This document shows, piece after piece, positions 15,789-23,969 of a stretch of 42,209 nucleotides of DNA (positions are counted from its first letter, which is position 1; each line of letters starts with the position of its first letter). The notes under the pieces are model-generated. The model had not been told where the DNA came from. It saw only the letters and a program-made list of their open reading frames with translations, and did not search any database. Origin of the DNA: DATEAV01 sp964575425 (GTDB lineage: Bacteria > Chloroflexota > Anaerolineae > Anaerolineales > E44-bin32); the NCBI GenBank assembly GCA_964575425.1, contig CAZNRD010000027.1:1-42209 (forward strand), given 5' to 3'. Both the position numbers and the translations under genes were made by a program.

Positions 15789-16865
15789 ATGAACCGCCCA
15801 ATGCGACCGATGAGTCGGATTCTGAGAACCACACTCTCTCTTGCCCTCGGCCTAGCGCTCGGAGCCTGCAACCTCCCCTCCGCCAGCCTTAGGTCGGCAG
15901 CCCCTGTGGTGACCGCGCCGCCCGACGCGACGGCCACTTCCACACCCTTCCTGCCGCTCCCTCAGACCCCCACGCCTCTGCCCACCGCGCCCTTCACCGC
16001 CACACCGCCTGCCACCGCCACACCGCTGAATCCCTGGGGTGATTTCCCGGGCCCATCAGAGCCCTCGGCCATCGAAATCGCGCGCCCCATGGAGCCCATC
16101 CGCTTCCCGGACGGCGTGGTCAACGTCGTCCTGCTGGGCTCGGATCAGCGCCCGTACGAGGGCGGTCACCGGACCGACACCATTATGATCGCCTCGCTCG
16201 ACCCTCAGGCCCGGACGGTGACGCTGCTCTCAATCCCGCGCGACCTGTACGTCTACATCCCCGGCTGGCGCGTCGACCGCATCAACGTCGCCGACGTGCG
16301 CGGCGGCCCCGAACTCGTCAAGGAGACAATCCTCTACAACCTCGGCATCCGCATCGATCGCTGGGCGCGCGTCAACTTCTCTGGCTTTGTGGCCGCCGTC
16401 AATGCCCTGGGCGGCGTTGACGTCCAGGTGACAGGCTACCTCTACGACAGGTGCGGGAAGACCTACTACTCATACCGGCCGGGCACCACGGTCCACATGG
16501 ACGGCTGGACGGCGCTGTGCTATGTCCGCATGCGCAAGGCCAGCGGCGATTTCGACCGCCTGCGGCGCCAGCAGGAAGTCATCCAGGCTATCTTCAACCG
16601 CCTCATTTCCCTCGACGGCCTGTCGCGAGTCCCGGATCTGTACGCGCAGTTCAGCCGGCTGGTCCAGACCGATATCACGCTCGACGCCGTCCTCCCGCTT
16701 GTTCCCCTGGCCGCCCACGTCAGCACGGACCCCTCCGCCATCCGCCACTATGCCATTGACTCGACCATGACCACAATGTGGCGCGTTCCCTACACCGGTG
16801 GATCGGTTCTGCTTCCCAAACGGGATCCCATCCAGAGCATGCTGCGCGGTGCCTTCGAACCATGA
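15789..16865 (+). CDS. LytR-CpsA-Psr family lipoprotein
   Basis: These proteins transfer lipid-linked glycopolymers onto peptidoglycan or other envelope acceptors. Here an N-terminal lipoprotein signal with lipobox LGAC is followed by a Thr/Pro-rich linker (about residues 40-75) and the LCP catalytic domain. That domain carries GSDQR, HRTDTIMIASL, SIPRDLYVYIPG and the Asp/Arg-rich DFDRLRRQQEVI, the residues that bind the polyprenyl-pyrophosphate head group. I chose ATG at 15789; ATGs at 15801 and 15810 are equally compatible with the signal, and no clear Shine-Dalgarno decides. The open frame extends further upstream without family similarity. It ends in an ATGA overlap with a second LCP gene. 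The 238 bases before it are rich in short hairpins but contain no gene I can support. Confidence 0.88.
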   Translation: MNRPMRPMSRILRTTLSLALGLALGACNLPSASLRSAAPVVTAPPDATATSTPFLPLPQTPTPLPTAPFTATPPATATPLNPWGDFPGPSEPSAIEIARPMEPIRFPDGVVNVVLLGSDQRPYEGGHRTDTIMIASLDPQARTVTLLSIPRDLYVYIPGWRVDRINVADVRGGPELVKETILYNLGIRIDRWARVNFSGFVAAVNALGGVDVQVTGYLYDRCGKTYYSYRPGTTVHMDGWTALCYVRMRKASGDFDRLRRQQEVIQAIFNRLISLDGLSRVPDLYAQFSRLVQTDITLDAVLPLVPLAAHVSTDPSAIRHYAIDSTMTTMWRVPYTGGSVLLPKRDPIQSMLRGAFEP

Positions 16866-18256
16866 AACGCCTGCAGGTCTGTTTGGCGGCTGCGGCGCTG
16901 CTTAGCGCGTGCCACAGCCTGCCGACGACTGCGCCGCCCACGCCCCTGGCCCTACCCTCGCCACTGCCACCATCGCCCACGGCGTTCCAGCCCGCCACCC
17001 CGACGAGCGTGGCATGCACTCCCTCCCCGGTGCCCACCCACGCCTGGCCTTCTCCGTTCACCTACGGCCTCCCCACTCCTCCCGCCACTCCCATCCCCAC
17101 TCCGGTCCAGCCCTTCGCCTTCGCCCACGACGCGGTCAACATCCTGCTCGTCGGGACCGATCAGCGCAACAGCGGCGGCGTGCGCACCGACACCCTGGTT
17201 CTGCTCTCCATCTACCCCTCAGCCTACGGAGCCGTGCTGCTGTCGATCCCACGCGACCTCTATGTCTACCTCCCCGGCCTGACGATGGAGCGCGTCAATA
17301 CCGCCTACACCCTGGGCGAGTTACATGGCTATCCCGGCGGAGGGCCGGCGCTGCTGAAGGACACGCTTCTCTATAACCTTGGCCTGCGCGTGGACTACAT
17401 GGCCAGGGTGGACATGAACGGCTTCCGATCGCTCATTGACCAGCTGGGCGGGGTCGATGTCGCCGTGACCTGCCCATACTCCGACTGGCGGCTGAAGGAC
17501 CCCGGCCTGCCCGTGGAGCAGCCCGACAACTGGGAGCTGTTCACCGTCTCGCCTGGGATCGTCCACATGGACGGTGACTTCGCCCTCTGGTATGCCCGCG
17601 CGCGCTCGAAGTCGTCCGATTTCGACCGGGCGCGCCGCCAGCAAGAGCTGCTGCGAGCCATCTACCGCAGGAGTCTTCGCCTGGGCCTGATCCCGCAGCT
17701 ACCCGGCCTCTATCGCCAGCTCACGACAATCGTCGATACCGATGTCCCGCTGGACGTGCTGCTCCATCTGGCCTTGCTGGCGCCCTGGATGGATTCGGCC
17801 CAGGTCCGCAGCCGGTTCATCGGGCGCGATCTCGTCACGAGCTGGCGCGTGCCACACACCGGCGCTCGGGTCCTCTTGCCGCAGCCTGAGGCCATCCGGC
17901 GGTTTCTCGATCGGTCCTTCGAGTTCGAAGCCGCCGGGGGAGACCATCCTGAGGTCTTCGCCGCTGTCGAAGTCATCAACGCTTCAGCGCACGCCGACTG
18001 GGGCCAACTGGCGGCGGCTCGCCTGAACTACACCGGCTTCCGCACCCACGTCGCGGCGGGCCGCCGCGCTTCGGGCGAAGCCACCTATGTCGTGGATTAC
18101 GCGCTTGCAGACGAAGCCCAGCGGAGCCGCCTGCTGCGCTCGCTTGGTCTGGCAGACGACGACGTCCGAATGCAGTCGGACGCCTCCTCTCCGTTCATGT
18201 TCACGCTCGTCGTAGGGGACGACTACGATCCGTGCTTCAATCCGACGCGCAACTAG
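16862..18256 (+). CDS. LytR-CpsA-Psr family lipoprotein with LytR C-terminal domain
   Basis: This 464-residue paralogue of the preceding gene starts with a lipoprotein signal (LLSAC, Cys near residue 17) and a long Pro/Thr/Ser linker to about residue 85. The LCP domain shows GTDQRN, RTDTLVLLSI, SIPRDLYVYLPG and DFDRARRQQELL. Unlike its neighbour it carries an extra C-terminal domain of about 95 residues (VEVINASAHADWGQLAAARL onward) that matches the LytR_C type, often linked to envelope attachment. ATG 16862 overlaps the upstream stop codon as ATGA, so the two are co-translated and may act on different polymers or as a pair. Its stop shares a CTAG with the stop of the convergent pfkB gene. 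Confidence 0.88.
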   Translation: MKRLQVCLAAAALLSACHSLPTTAPPTPLALPSPLPPSPTAFQPATPTSVACTPSPVPTHAWPSPFTYGLPTPPATPIPTPVQPFAFAHDAVNILLVGTDQRNSGGVRTDTLVLLSIYPSAYGAVLLSIPRDLYVYLPGLTMERVNTAYTLGELHGYPGGGPALLKDTLLYNLGLRVDYMARVDMNGFRSLIDQLGGVDVAVTCPYSDWRLKDPGLPVEQPDNWELFTVSPGIVHMDGDFALWYARARSKSSDFDRARRQQELLRAIYRRSLRLGLIPQLPGLYRQLTTIVDTDVPLDVLLHLALLAPWMDSAQVRSRFIGRDLVTSWRVPHTGARVLLPQPEAIRRFLDRSFEFEAAGGDHPEVFAAVEVINASAHADWGQLAAARLNYTGFRTHVAAGRRASGEATYVVDYALADEAQRSRLLRSLGLADDDVRMQSDASSPFMFTLVVGDDYDPCFNPTRN

Positions 18257-19194
18257 CCTGACGTTGTCGACTCGTGGTCCTGCAACCGGGCGAGATGCTT
18301 CTCGACATCGGCTGGGGTCGTCACCTGCCCGGTGCCTCCGAGGGCGAGCGTGGACAGGCCGCCGACGATGTTGCCCCACCGCAGGCACTCACGCAGCGGG
18401 CGCGCATCCAGCCAGGCGCGCAGGAAGCCGGCGTTGAAACTGTCGCCTGCACCCGTCGTGTCCACCGGCTCCACAGGAATGGCCGGTTCATGCAGAAGGT
18501 GGCCTTCCGCCCAGCCATAGGCCCCGTTTGCCCCGTCTTTAACCACCAGCAGGCGCGCCAGTGCAGCAAGCCTCCGCCCGGCGTTCTCGAGGTCTCGTTC
18601 ACCCGTCAGCCGTCGGGCCTCGCGCGCGTTCACCAGGAGCAGGTCCACGCTTCTCGCCGCACGGCGGGCGCCGCGTGTCTCCAGCGTGATCGTCTCCGGC
18701 GAGTTGCCATCCATGACGATCTTCATGCCTCTGGCGCGCACAACGGGCAGGCCGAGGTCGAGCAGCGGCCCGCAGTAGAAGCCCGGGACATAGAGCGCTC
18801 TCGCTCGCACGCGCGAGAGCGCCTTGAAGCCTGCGGGAATCGAGGGGGAGGGGTCGTAGTAGCCCAGGAACGCGCGATCTTCAGGGTAGGAGGCGGCTAC
18901 GGTCAGGTAGCGTAGGGGCCGATCATGGCGGACGAAGAAGCGGTCCTCCAGACCGTCCTCGCGCGCCTTAATCTGCACAAAGCGGCTGAAGTCGTCGTTC
19001 CCAAAATCCGCCGCCCACGCGACCTTCAGCCCCAGGCGGTGCATGGCGACGGCGGCGATGTAGGCTCCGCCGGGGGTCATGGCGAAGCGTGAGGCAACCA
19101 CCTCCGCCCCCAGCTCGAGGAAGCCTGGCATGCCGGTGAAGATCAAGTCCAGGCAGTAGTCGCCTACGACCAGGACATCCCAGCGCTCAGCCAC
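18253..19194 (-). CDS. PfkB-family carbohydrate/nucleoside kinase
   Basis: A ribokinase-fold kinase of 313 residues. The N-terminal WDVLVVGDYCLDLIF and TPGGAYIAAVAMHRLG match the PfkB entry motif with the substrate-binding GG. The C-terminal DTTGAGDSFNAGF carries the catalytic Asp. The substrate is not predictable from sequence; adenosine, ribose, fructose phosphates or other sugars are all possible. I chose GTG at 19194 because PfkB proteins usually begin only a few residues before the first strand; another in-frame GTG at 19242 would overlap the upstream MFS gene by 56 bases. With the chosen start the overlap is 8 bases. It is the last gene of a run PIG-L > MFS > MFS > PfkB, which suggests uptake and activation of an amino sugar or glycoside (inference). 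Confidence 0.85.
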   Translation of the reverse strand: MAERWDVLVVGDYCLDLIFTGMPGFLELGAEVVASRFAMTPGGAYIAAVAMHRLGLKVAWAADFGNDDFSRFVQIKAREDGLEDRFFVRHDRPLRYLTVAASYPEDRAFLGYYDPSPSIPAGFKALSRVRARALYVPGFYCGPLLDLGLPVVRARGMKIVMDGNSPETITLETRGARRAARSVDLLLVNAREARRLTGERDLENAGRRLAALARLLVVKDGANGAYGWAEGHLLHEPAIPVEPVDTTGAGDSFNAGFLRAWLDARPLRECLRWGNIVGGLSTLALGGTGQVTTPADVEKHLARLQDHESTTSG

Positions 19195-20539
19195 AATCCG
19201 ATATCCCTGTCGGGGCCCTCTCGGGACGCGGTGAGCGCTCACGCTGGGTCTGTTGCCGCTCTCTCTCCCATGCTGCCCGCTCGCGCAGCTGAGCGCGCAG
19301 CCTGGCGATGTCGCTCGGGATCAGCCACGCAGCCAACGCGTAGAAGGCAGCGCACAGAAGCCAGGCCGTGGTGCAGATCAAGAGTAGCGCCGTCCCTAGG
19401 TCTGCCCGAACGGCAATCAACCCCGCCAGCAGCGGCGCTGTAGCAGCGCCAGCGTTCTCGATGAACATGGCAATCGCCAGCGCACTGCTGCGTATCTCGG
19501 GCAGCGTGATGTCGTAGACGGACGATAGCGAGTTGGGAGCGGCGAAAGGCATGAAGAAGGCGGTCAGGATCAGGCCTGCGAGAAACAGCCCTTGTTCAAC
19601 CACCGGCACGTTGAGGGTGAATAGGAGAAGCAAGGCTCCGGCCAAGACCCCGATCGAGGCCACGATCAGGCGGCCCCTCGGGGTGTGCCGGAAGGCCAGG
19701 TCGCCCACCGCCCCACCGACAAAGTAGCCCCCCGCCATCACGACGATAGCCGATGACATGCTAATCAGAATCTCACCCTCCGTGTAACCGCGCTCCGACT
19801 CGAGGTAGCGAAAGAACCAAAAGGTGATCAGCTGCCACGGAAATACGCCGAAAAAGCCCTGGATGAAAAGCACTACCAACGATGGAATGCGGAATAGCCC
19901 CCGCGCGGTATCCCAGTCGAAGCGATAGGCAGGCAAGATCGCCAGCTCCGCCATCTCCGGTTCGCTGCGTCCGCGCTCAGGTTCCCTCACCCCAAAGTAG
20001 ATGACGAAGGCCAGGAGGATGCCGAGGGATCCGGTCAGGTAGAAGACGTTCCGCCAGCCCAGGGCCCCGCCCACCAGCAAAGCCAGGGTCATGCCCAGCA
20101 TGTAGCCAAGGGGTCCTGTGACCTGCAGCAAGCCGTAGACCTTGCCCCGGATGCGCGGCACAAAGTAGTCGGCGATCAGGCTGTTGAGGCCGGGGTAGCT
20201 CGAGTCGTCAATCCCGGTTGAGCCGCGGCTCAACATGAAGGTGGAGAAGGTGGGTGCCGCGGCGCTCAGCATTGTCGTCGACCCCCACAGGAAGGACGCC
20301 AGCGCCAGCAGTCGGGCGCGGGCATAGCGGTCGTACAGGTAGCCCCAGATCGGGTACAGCACGGCACCCACCGCCAGCGCCACGGTGAAGACTGCGCCCA
20401 TCTGTGCTTCGTCTATCCCAAACGTCTCCATGATGGGCGTCGTCAGGGGACCGATGAGGAATCTGTCCGCCTGGTGTAGCAGCATGAACAGGAAGAACAC
20501 CGCCAGCACGAACCAGCGATGGCGCGAACGCATTCCCAT
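19187..20539 (-). CDS. MFS transporter (first of two tandem paralogues)
   Basis: This 450-residue major facilitator protein has about 12 transmembrane segments. The N-terminus (RHRWFVLAVFFLFMLLHQADRFLIGPL) and the loop PIWGYLYDRYARARLLA resemble the G-x-L-x-D-R motif of MFS loop 2-3; GIDDSSYPGLNSLIADYF is also shared with its neighbour. The C-terminus is an Arg/Glu-rich cytoplasmic tail. The substrate is unknown. It is clearly homologous over its full length to the transporter at 20825-22132. ATG 20539 is used, with another ATG two codons later. The 285 bases separating the two transporter genes contain no gene that I can support and no convincing promoter. Confidence 0.85.
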   Translation of the reverse strand: MGMRSRHRWFVLAVFFLFMLLHQADRFLIGPLTTPIMETFGIDEAQMGAVFTVALAVGAVLYPIWGYLYDRYARARLLALASFLWGSTTMLSAAAPTFSTFMLSRGSTGIDDSSYPGLNSLIADYFVPRIRGKVYGLLQVTGPLGYMLGMTLALLVGGALGWRNVFYLTGSLGILLAFVIYFGVREPERGRSEPEMAELAILPAYRFDWDTARGLFRIPSLVVLFIQGFFGVFPWQLITFWFFRYLESERGYTEGEILISMSSAIVVMAGGYFVGGAVGDLAFRHTPRGRLIVASIGVLAGALLLLFTLNVPVVEQGLFLAGLILTAFFMPFAAPNSLSSVYDITLPEIRSSALAIAMFIENAGAATAPLLAGLIAVRADLGTALLLICTTAWLLCAAFYALAAWLIPSDIARLRAQLRERAAWERERQQTQRERSPRPERAPTGISDCG

Positions 20540-20824
20540 GGGTCACTTCCCGCCGAACAATGGTGGCTCCCGCGCGGAGATTCCGGCAGGCTCGATGGGG
20601 CCCGAGATCGCCCGAGACACAATAGACCGGTCACGCAGGCAATTGGCCGACTGCGCGCGCCTCTTCTCTGCCAGTGGCACGCGCCCATTCAGTCAACCGC
20701 TCGGGGCTAATGGACGATTGCCTGCGAAATGACCTGGTGCAGGATTGTCTGACGGCCTCACGACTCTCGACTCCGCAGCTGCCCTCCTTCTCGCTCAGAC
20801 GGACCAATGACGACTGCGTCGGGG

Positions 20825-22132
20825 TCAGCTCGCCGCCGCCGGGCTTGCTCGCAGTTCCTGTTCCGCCCGCTGGCGCAGCTGCGCCCGCAGCGATCGGATA
20901 TCGCTCGGGATGAAGAACAGCGCACCCAGATAGATGACGAAGCACAGCAGCCATGCGGTCACGCAGATGAGCAGGATGGCCGTCTCCAGGTTGGTCGCGT
21001 CGGCAATCAGTCCTGCCATGAGGGGAGCCAGCGCCGCGCCACTGTTTTCCACGAAATACTCCAGCGCCAACGTGGTGCTGCGCACCTCGGGTGTCGTCAC
21101 GTCGTTGATCGTCGAAATCACGTTGGGCGAGGACATCGGCATGAACACGGCCGTCAGGCACATCAAGAGGAAGAACGTGCCGCGCTGATCGATCGGCGTG
21201 CGGATGGCCAGGTAGAGGAAGATCGCCCCCAGCAGCACCCCGGCCGACGAAACCAGGATGCGCCCGTTGAGCGTCTTCTTGAACAGGGCATCGCCCGCCA
21301 TCCCGCCCAGGAAGTAGCCAGCCGCCAGGATCAGGATCACTGGCGCCATGGTGAAGAGAACAGCGTCATTGTCGTAGCCGCGCTCGCGAATCAGATAGCC
21401 GAAAAAGAAGAACGTGATCACGTTCCAGGGGAAGACACCGGCGAAGCCCTGGGCGAAGACGAACCACATCGACCGCTTCCGAATGGCCTGCCGGGCTTCG
21501 GCCCATGAGAACCGGAACTTCCCCAACTCCTCCACGCCCGCCAACTCCGGCTCGGCCCGGCCGCGCGGCATCTCCTTGACGCCGAAGAAGATCAACACGG
21601 CGATCACCAGGCCCAGGGAGCCGGTCAGGATGAAGACCGAGCGCCAGCCGCCGATGAGCGGAGCCACCATAAGCGCCAGGACCATCCCCATCAGGTAACC
21701 CAGCGGCTGAGCTACCTGCAGCAGGCCGTAGACGCGGCCGCGCAGCCCGGGGTGGAAGTAGTCAGCCACCAGCGAGTACAAGCCCGGATAGGAGGAGTCG
21801 TCGATGCCGGTCGAGGCACGTGTCACCAGGAAGGGCAGATAAGCTCGCGTCAGGGAACTCAGCCAGGTGGTCGAGCCCCAGATGAACGAGGCCAGAGCCA
21901 GCAGCTTGGCACGAGCGTACCGGTCGTACAGGTATCCCCAGACCGGGTAGAGGACCGTGGCCACGACCAAAGCCCCGGTATTGATCAGGCCCCACTGAGT
22001 GTCCTTGATCTTAAATTCGCCCATGATCGGGACCTGTAGCGAGCCGATCATCAACCGGTCGGTCTGATGCAGCAGCATGAAAAAGAAGAACACAGCGATG
22101 ACGAACCAGCGATAGGCCGAGGAGGATTTCAT
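20825..22132 (-). CDS. MFS transporter (second tandem paralogue)
   Basis: This 435-residue, roughly 12-segment transporter shares blocks such as YRWFVIAVFFFFMLLHQTDR, GIDDSSYPGLYSLVADYF and GAALAPLMAGLIADATN with the adjacent MFS protein. The pair therefore arose by tandem duplication. The substrate is unknown; two different but related carriers may serve import and export or two related solutes. ATG 22132 has a good Shine-Dalgarno (AGGAG, 7-base spacing). It starts 33 bases after the PIG-L deacetylase stop codon, in the same direction, so the two are very likely co-transcribed. Confidence 0.87.
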   Translation of the reverse strand: MKSSSAYRWFVIAVFFFFMLLHQTDRLMIGSLQVPIMGEFKIKDTQWGLINTGALVVATVLYPVWGYLYDRYARAKLLALASFIWGSTTWLSSLTRAYLPFLVTRASTGIDDSSYPGLYSLVADYFHPGLRGRVYGLLQVAQPLGYLMGMVLALMVAPLIGGWRSVFILTGSLGLVIAVLIFFGVKEMPRGRAEPELAGVEELGKFRFSWAEARQAIRKRSMWFVFAQGFAGVFPWNVITFFFFGYLIRERGYDNDAVLFTMAPVILILAAGYFLGGMAGDALFKKTLNGRILVSSAGVLLGAIFLYLAIRTPIDQRGTFFLLMCLTAVFMPMSSPNVISTINDVTTPEVRSTTLALEYFVENSGAALAPLMAGLIADATNLETAILLICVTAWLLCFVIYLGALFFIPSDIRSLRAQLRQRAEQELRASPAAAS

Positions 22133-22165
22133 GCGTAGCTCCTTGTCTGATCTCCGACGGTCCCG

Positions 22166-22969
22166 TCAGCCCGGCTGCGAAGCCTGCAACAGTCCTTCCA
22201 CAATCGGATGGAAGCGTGCGTAGCGGAACGCCTCCCCGTAGGCGGCGCCGATCCGCTGCCCGATTTCTGACGCCTGCGTCTCCAGCGCCCACCGCACCGC
22301 TGCCAGGGGATCGCTCACGGCCTCGCCCATCACCGCCCCGAGGTCCAGCCCGGCCAGGCGGGCCTGTCGAATCACGTCCTCCACTAGGAATTCCATCTGG
22401 CTGCGGTGCTCCGCCAGGGCGGCGAGCTTGAGCTCCATGGTGGAGCTGATGTCGATCACCTTGTTGGCGCTTGGTGGATGCTCCGAGTAGAAGTACTTCT
22501 CCGTCACCCAGTGAGGTTCCAGCCCTTGCTCCAGATGTTCCGGGTGCATCAGGGGTAGCGAGGCAAAGTGGACGGCATCCGATGCCGCCCAGGCCACCGC
22601 CCGGTGGTCGGGGTGGGTTTCGTACGGCGCAAACGGATCCTCGGCGATCACGGCCTCGGGACGGCAGCGCCGGATCTGGCGAACGAACTGCTCGCGCAGG
22701 AGGCCCGGAGGCAGCGTGTCGAGGCCGAGGTCGGGGTGGCCGAGGAACACCGTCTCCGTCACGCCCAGGACGGCGCTCGCCCGCAGCTGCTCCTCGCGGC
22801 GGAGGTGGATGAGCGTCGCGCGATCGTGGCTGAACGAGCCGCAGCCGCCATCGCTCGCCACGACGATGGTGATGCGGGCGCCGTCCGCCGCCATCCTGGC
22901 AATCGTGCCGCCGGCGAAGAACTCCGCGTCATCGGGATGCGGTGCGAAGACCAGGACGCTCGTGGCCAC
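22166..22969 (-). CDS. PIG-L (LmbE-like) family deacetylase
   Basis: This 267-residue zinc-dependent N-deacetylase has the family metal motif PHPDDAEF (His11, Asp13, Asp14), a second ligand region THPDHRAVAWA (His119, Asp121, His122), and the connecting blocks ASDGGCGS and FLGHPDLGLD. Relatives remove acetyl groups from N-acetylglucosamine-containing molecules, such as precursors of mycothiol, bacillithiol or GPI anchors. The exact substrate is open. The start is a GTG at 22969 preceded by a strong Shine-Dalgarno GGGGAGG (22981-22975) with a 5-base gap; the frame extends further upstream without similarity. It lies 31 bases after the mogA-like gene and 33 bases before the MFS gene, inside one run of co-directional genes. 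Confidence 0.88.
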   Translation of the reverse strand: MATSVLVFAPHPDDAEFFAGGTIARMAADGARITIVVASDGGCGSFSHDRATLIHLRREEQLRASAVLGVTETVFLGHPDLGLDTLPPGLLREQFVRQIRRCRPEAVIAEDPFAPYETHPDHRAVAWAASDAVHFASLPLMHPEHLEQGLEPHWVTEKYFYSEHPPSANKVIDISSTMELKLAALAEHRSQMEFLVEDVIRQARLAGLDLGAVMGEAVSDPLAAVRWALETQASEIGQRIGAAYGEAFRYARFHPIVEGLLQASQPG

Positions 22970-22974
22970 AACGA

Positions 22975-22981
22975 CCTCCCC
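22975..22981 (-). promoter_or_regulatory. Shine-Dalgarno deciding the GTG start of the PIG-L gene
   Basis: GGGGAGG on the minus strand is five bases from the GTG at 22969. It supports this start over codons further upstream in a long open frame that overlaps the mogA-like gene. Confidence 0.7.
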
Positions 22982-23000
22982 TTGGCCTGGGATCCCCGCC

Positions 23001-23516
23001 TCAGCCGTGCAGTCGCGGCCGCGGCTGCCGGTGACTCGCCTCCGCCGACGGCTCCTCTCGCAGGAGTGCAATGGCGTGAGGCAGGACAGGAAGGATCACT
23101 TCCAGCCCCTGCTTGGCCGCCCTGGGGCTGCCCGGCAGATTCACGATCAGCGTCTTTCCGCGAATCCCAGAGACACCTCGCGACAGCATGGCGTGCAAGG
23201 TCTGTTTGCGCCCAGCAGCGCGCATCGCCTCGACCAGCCCGGGTGCGGCCCGATCGATCACCGCAGCCGTCGCCTCTGGCGTCACGTCGCGCGGCGCGAC
23301 GCCGGTGCCTCCGGTGGTAAGGATCAAGTCGATCGAGCCTGAGTCCGCCCACTCCTTGAGCTGGCGTTCGATCGCCTCTTTGTCGTCCGGGACGACCGCC
23401 ACCTGCTCAACCTGCCAACCGCAGTCCGTGAGCATGCGCGCGAGCAACGCCCCCGACTCGTCGACGCGTTCGCCGCGAGCGGAGCGATCAGACACTGTCA
23501 GCACACGGGCTCTCAC
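23001..23516 (-). CDS. MogA/MoaB-family molybdopterin adenylyltransferase
   Basis: This 171-residue protein has the MoCF-domain fingerprint. It starts with VLTVSDRSARGERVDESG, then TTGGTGVAPRDVTPE (TTGGTG at 67-72, Asp77) and GIRGKTLIVNLPGSPRAA (NLPGSP 126-131). MogA adenylylates molybdopterin before molybdenum insertion by MoeA; MoaB-type relatives share the fold. A Pro/Arg/His-rich tail of about 18 residues follows the domain. The start codon is GTG at 23516, overlapping the stop of the GNAT gene as GTGA. The molybdenum cofactor genes moaC and moaD-moaE lie 13 kb away in a separate operon. Confidence 0.9.
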   Translation of the reverse strand: MRARVLTVSDRSARGERVDESGALLARMLTDCGWQVEQVAVVPDDKEAIERQLKEWADSGSIDLILTTGGTGVAPRDVTPEATAAVIDRAAPGLVEAMRAAGRKQTLHAMLSRGVSGIRGKTLIVNLPGSPRAAKQGLEVILPVLPHAIALLREEPSAEASHRQPRPRLHG

Positions 23517-23932
23517 TGCAACTCCTTCCCCATCAGGTGCAGGTCCATGACATCCCAGCCCAGCGCACGATAGAAGCCCAGGGCTTCCGGGTTGTCCCTG
23601 GTGACGAGCAGGTAGGCCTTGAGGCAGCCCTTGGCCACCAGCCGCTGCTCGAGCTCATGCATCAGGCTTCGCCCCAATCCACAACCCCGGTAGGCAGGCT
23701 CAACCGCCAGATGGTAGACCATTCCGCGCCGGCCGTCATAGCCACCCATGACCGCGCCCACGACAACCCCCTCCTCCTCTGCCACCAGGAAGAGGTCGGG
23801 GTCGCGCCCGAGCTTCTTGCGGATTTCCTCGGGAGCATCCGAACGGCCGAGGTGGATGCCAGGGCTGGAGCGCACCCAAAGGCCCAGGACAGGATTGAGA
23901 TCGGTGTCGAAATCGAAGTCGCGGATTCTCAT
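23513..23932 (-). CDS. GNAT-family N-acetyltransferase
   Basis: This 139-residue protein has the GNAT acetyl-CoA-binding core. A beta-strand (GMVYHLAVEPAYRG) is followed by the pyrophosphate loop CGLGRSLMHELEQRL (Q/RxxGxG/A type), and near the end comes NPEALGFYRALGWDV, the usual C-terminal motif. It resembles small YpeA/RimI-like acetyltransferases, but the acceptor cannot be predicted. I chose ATG at 23932, giving the family-typical start MRIRDFDFDTD; the open frame continues upstream into the PHP gene without similarity. It overlaps the mogA-like gene by four bases. PIG-L and GNAT proteins in one run could add and remove acetyl groups on related substrates (inference). Confidence 0.85.
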   Translation of the reverse strand: MRIRDFDFDTDLNPVLGLWVRSSPGIHLGRSDAPEEIRKKLGRDPDLFLVAEEEGVVVGAVMGGYDGRRGMVYHLAVEPAYRGCGLGRSLMHELEQRLVAKGCLKAYLLVTRDNPEALGFYRALGWDVMDLHLMGKELQ

Positions 23933-23969
23933 CGGAAGCCCAGGCGTGAGGAAGCGTGGTGCTCCGGGT

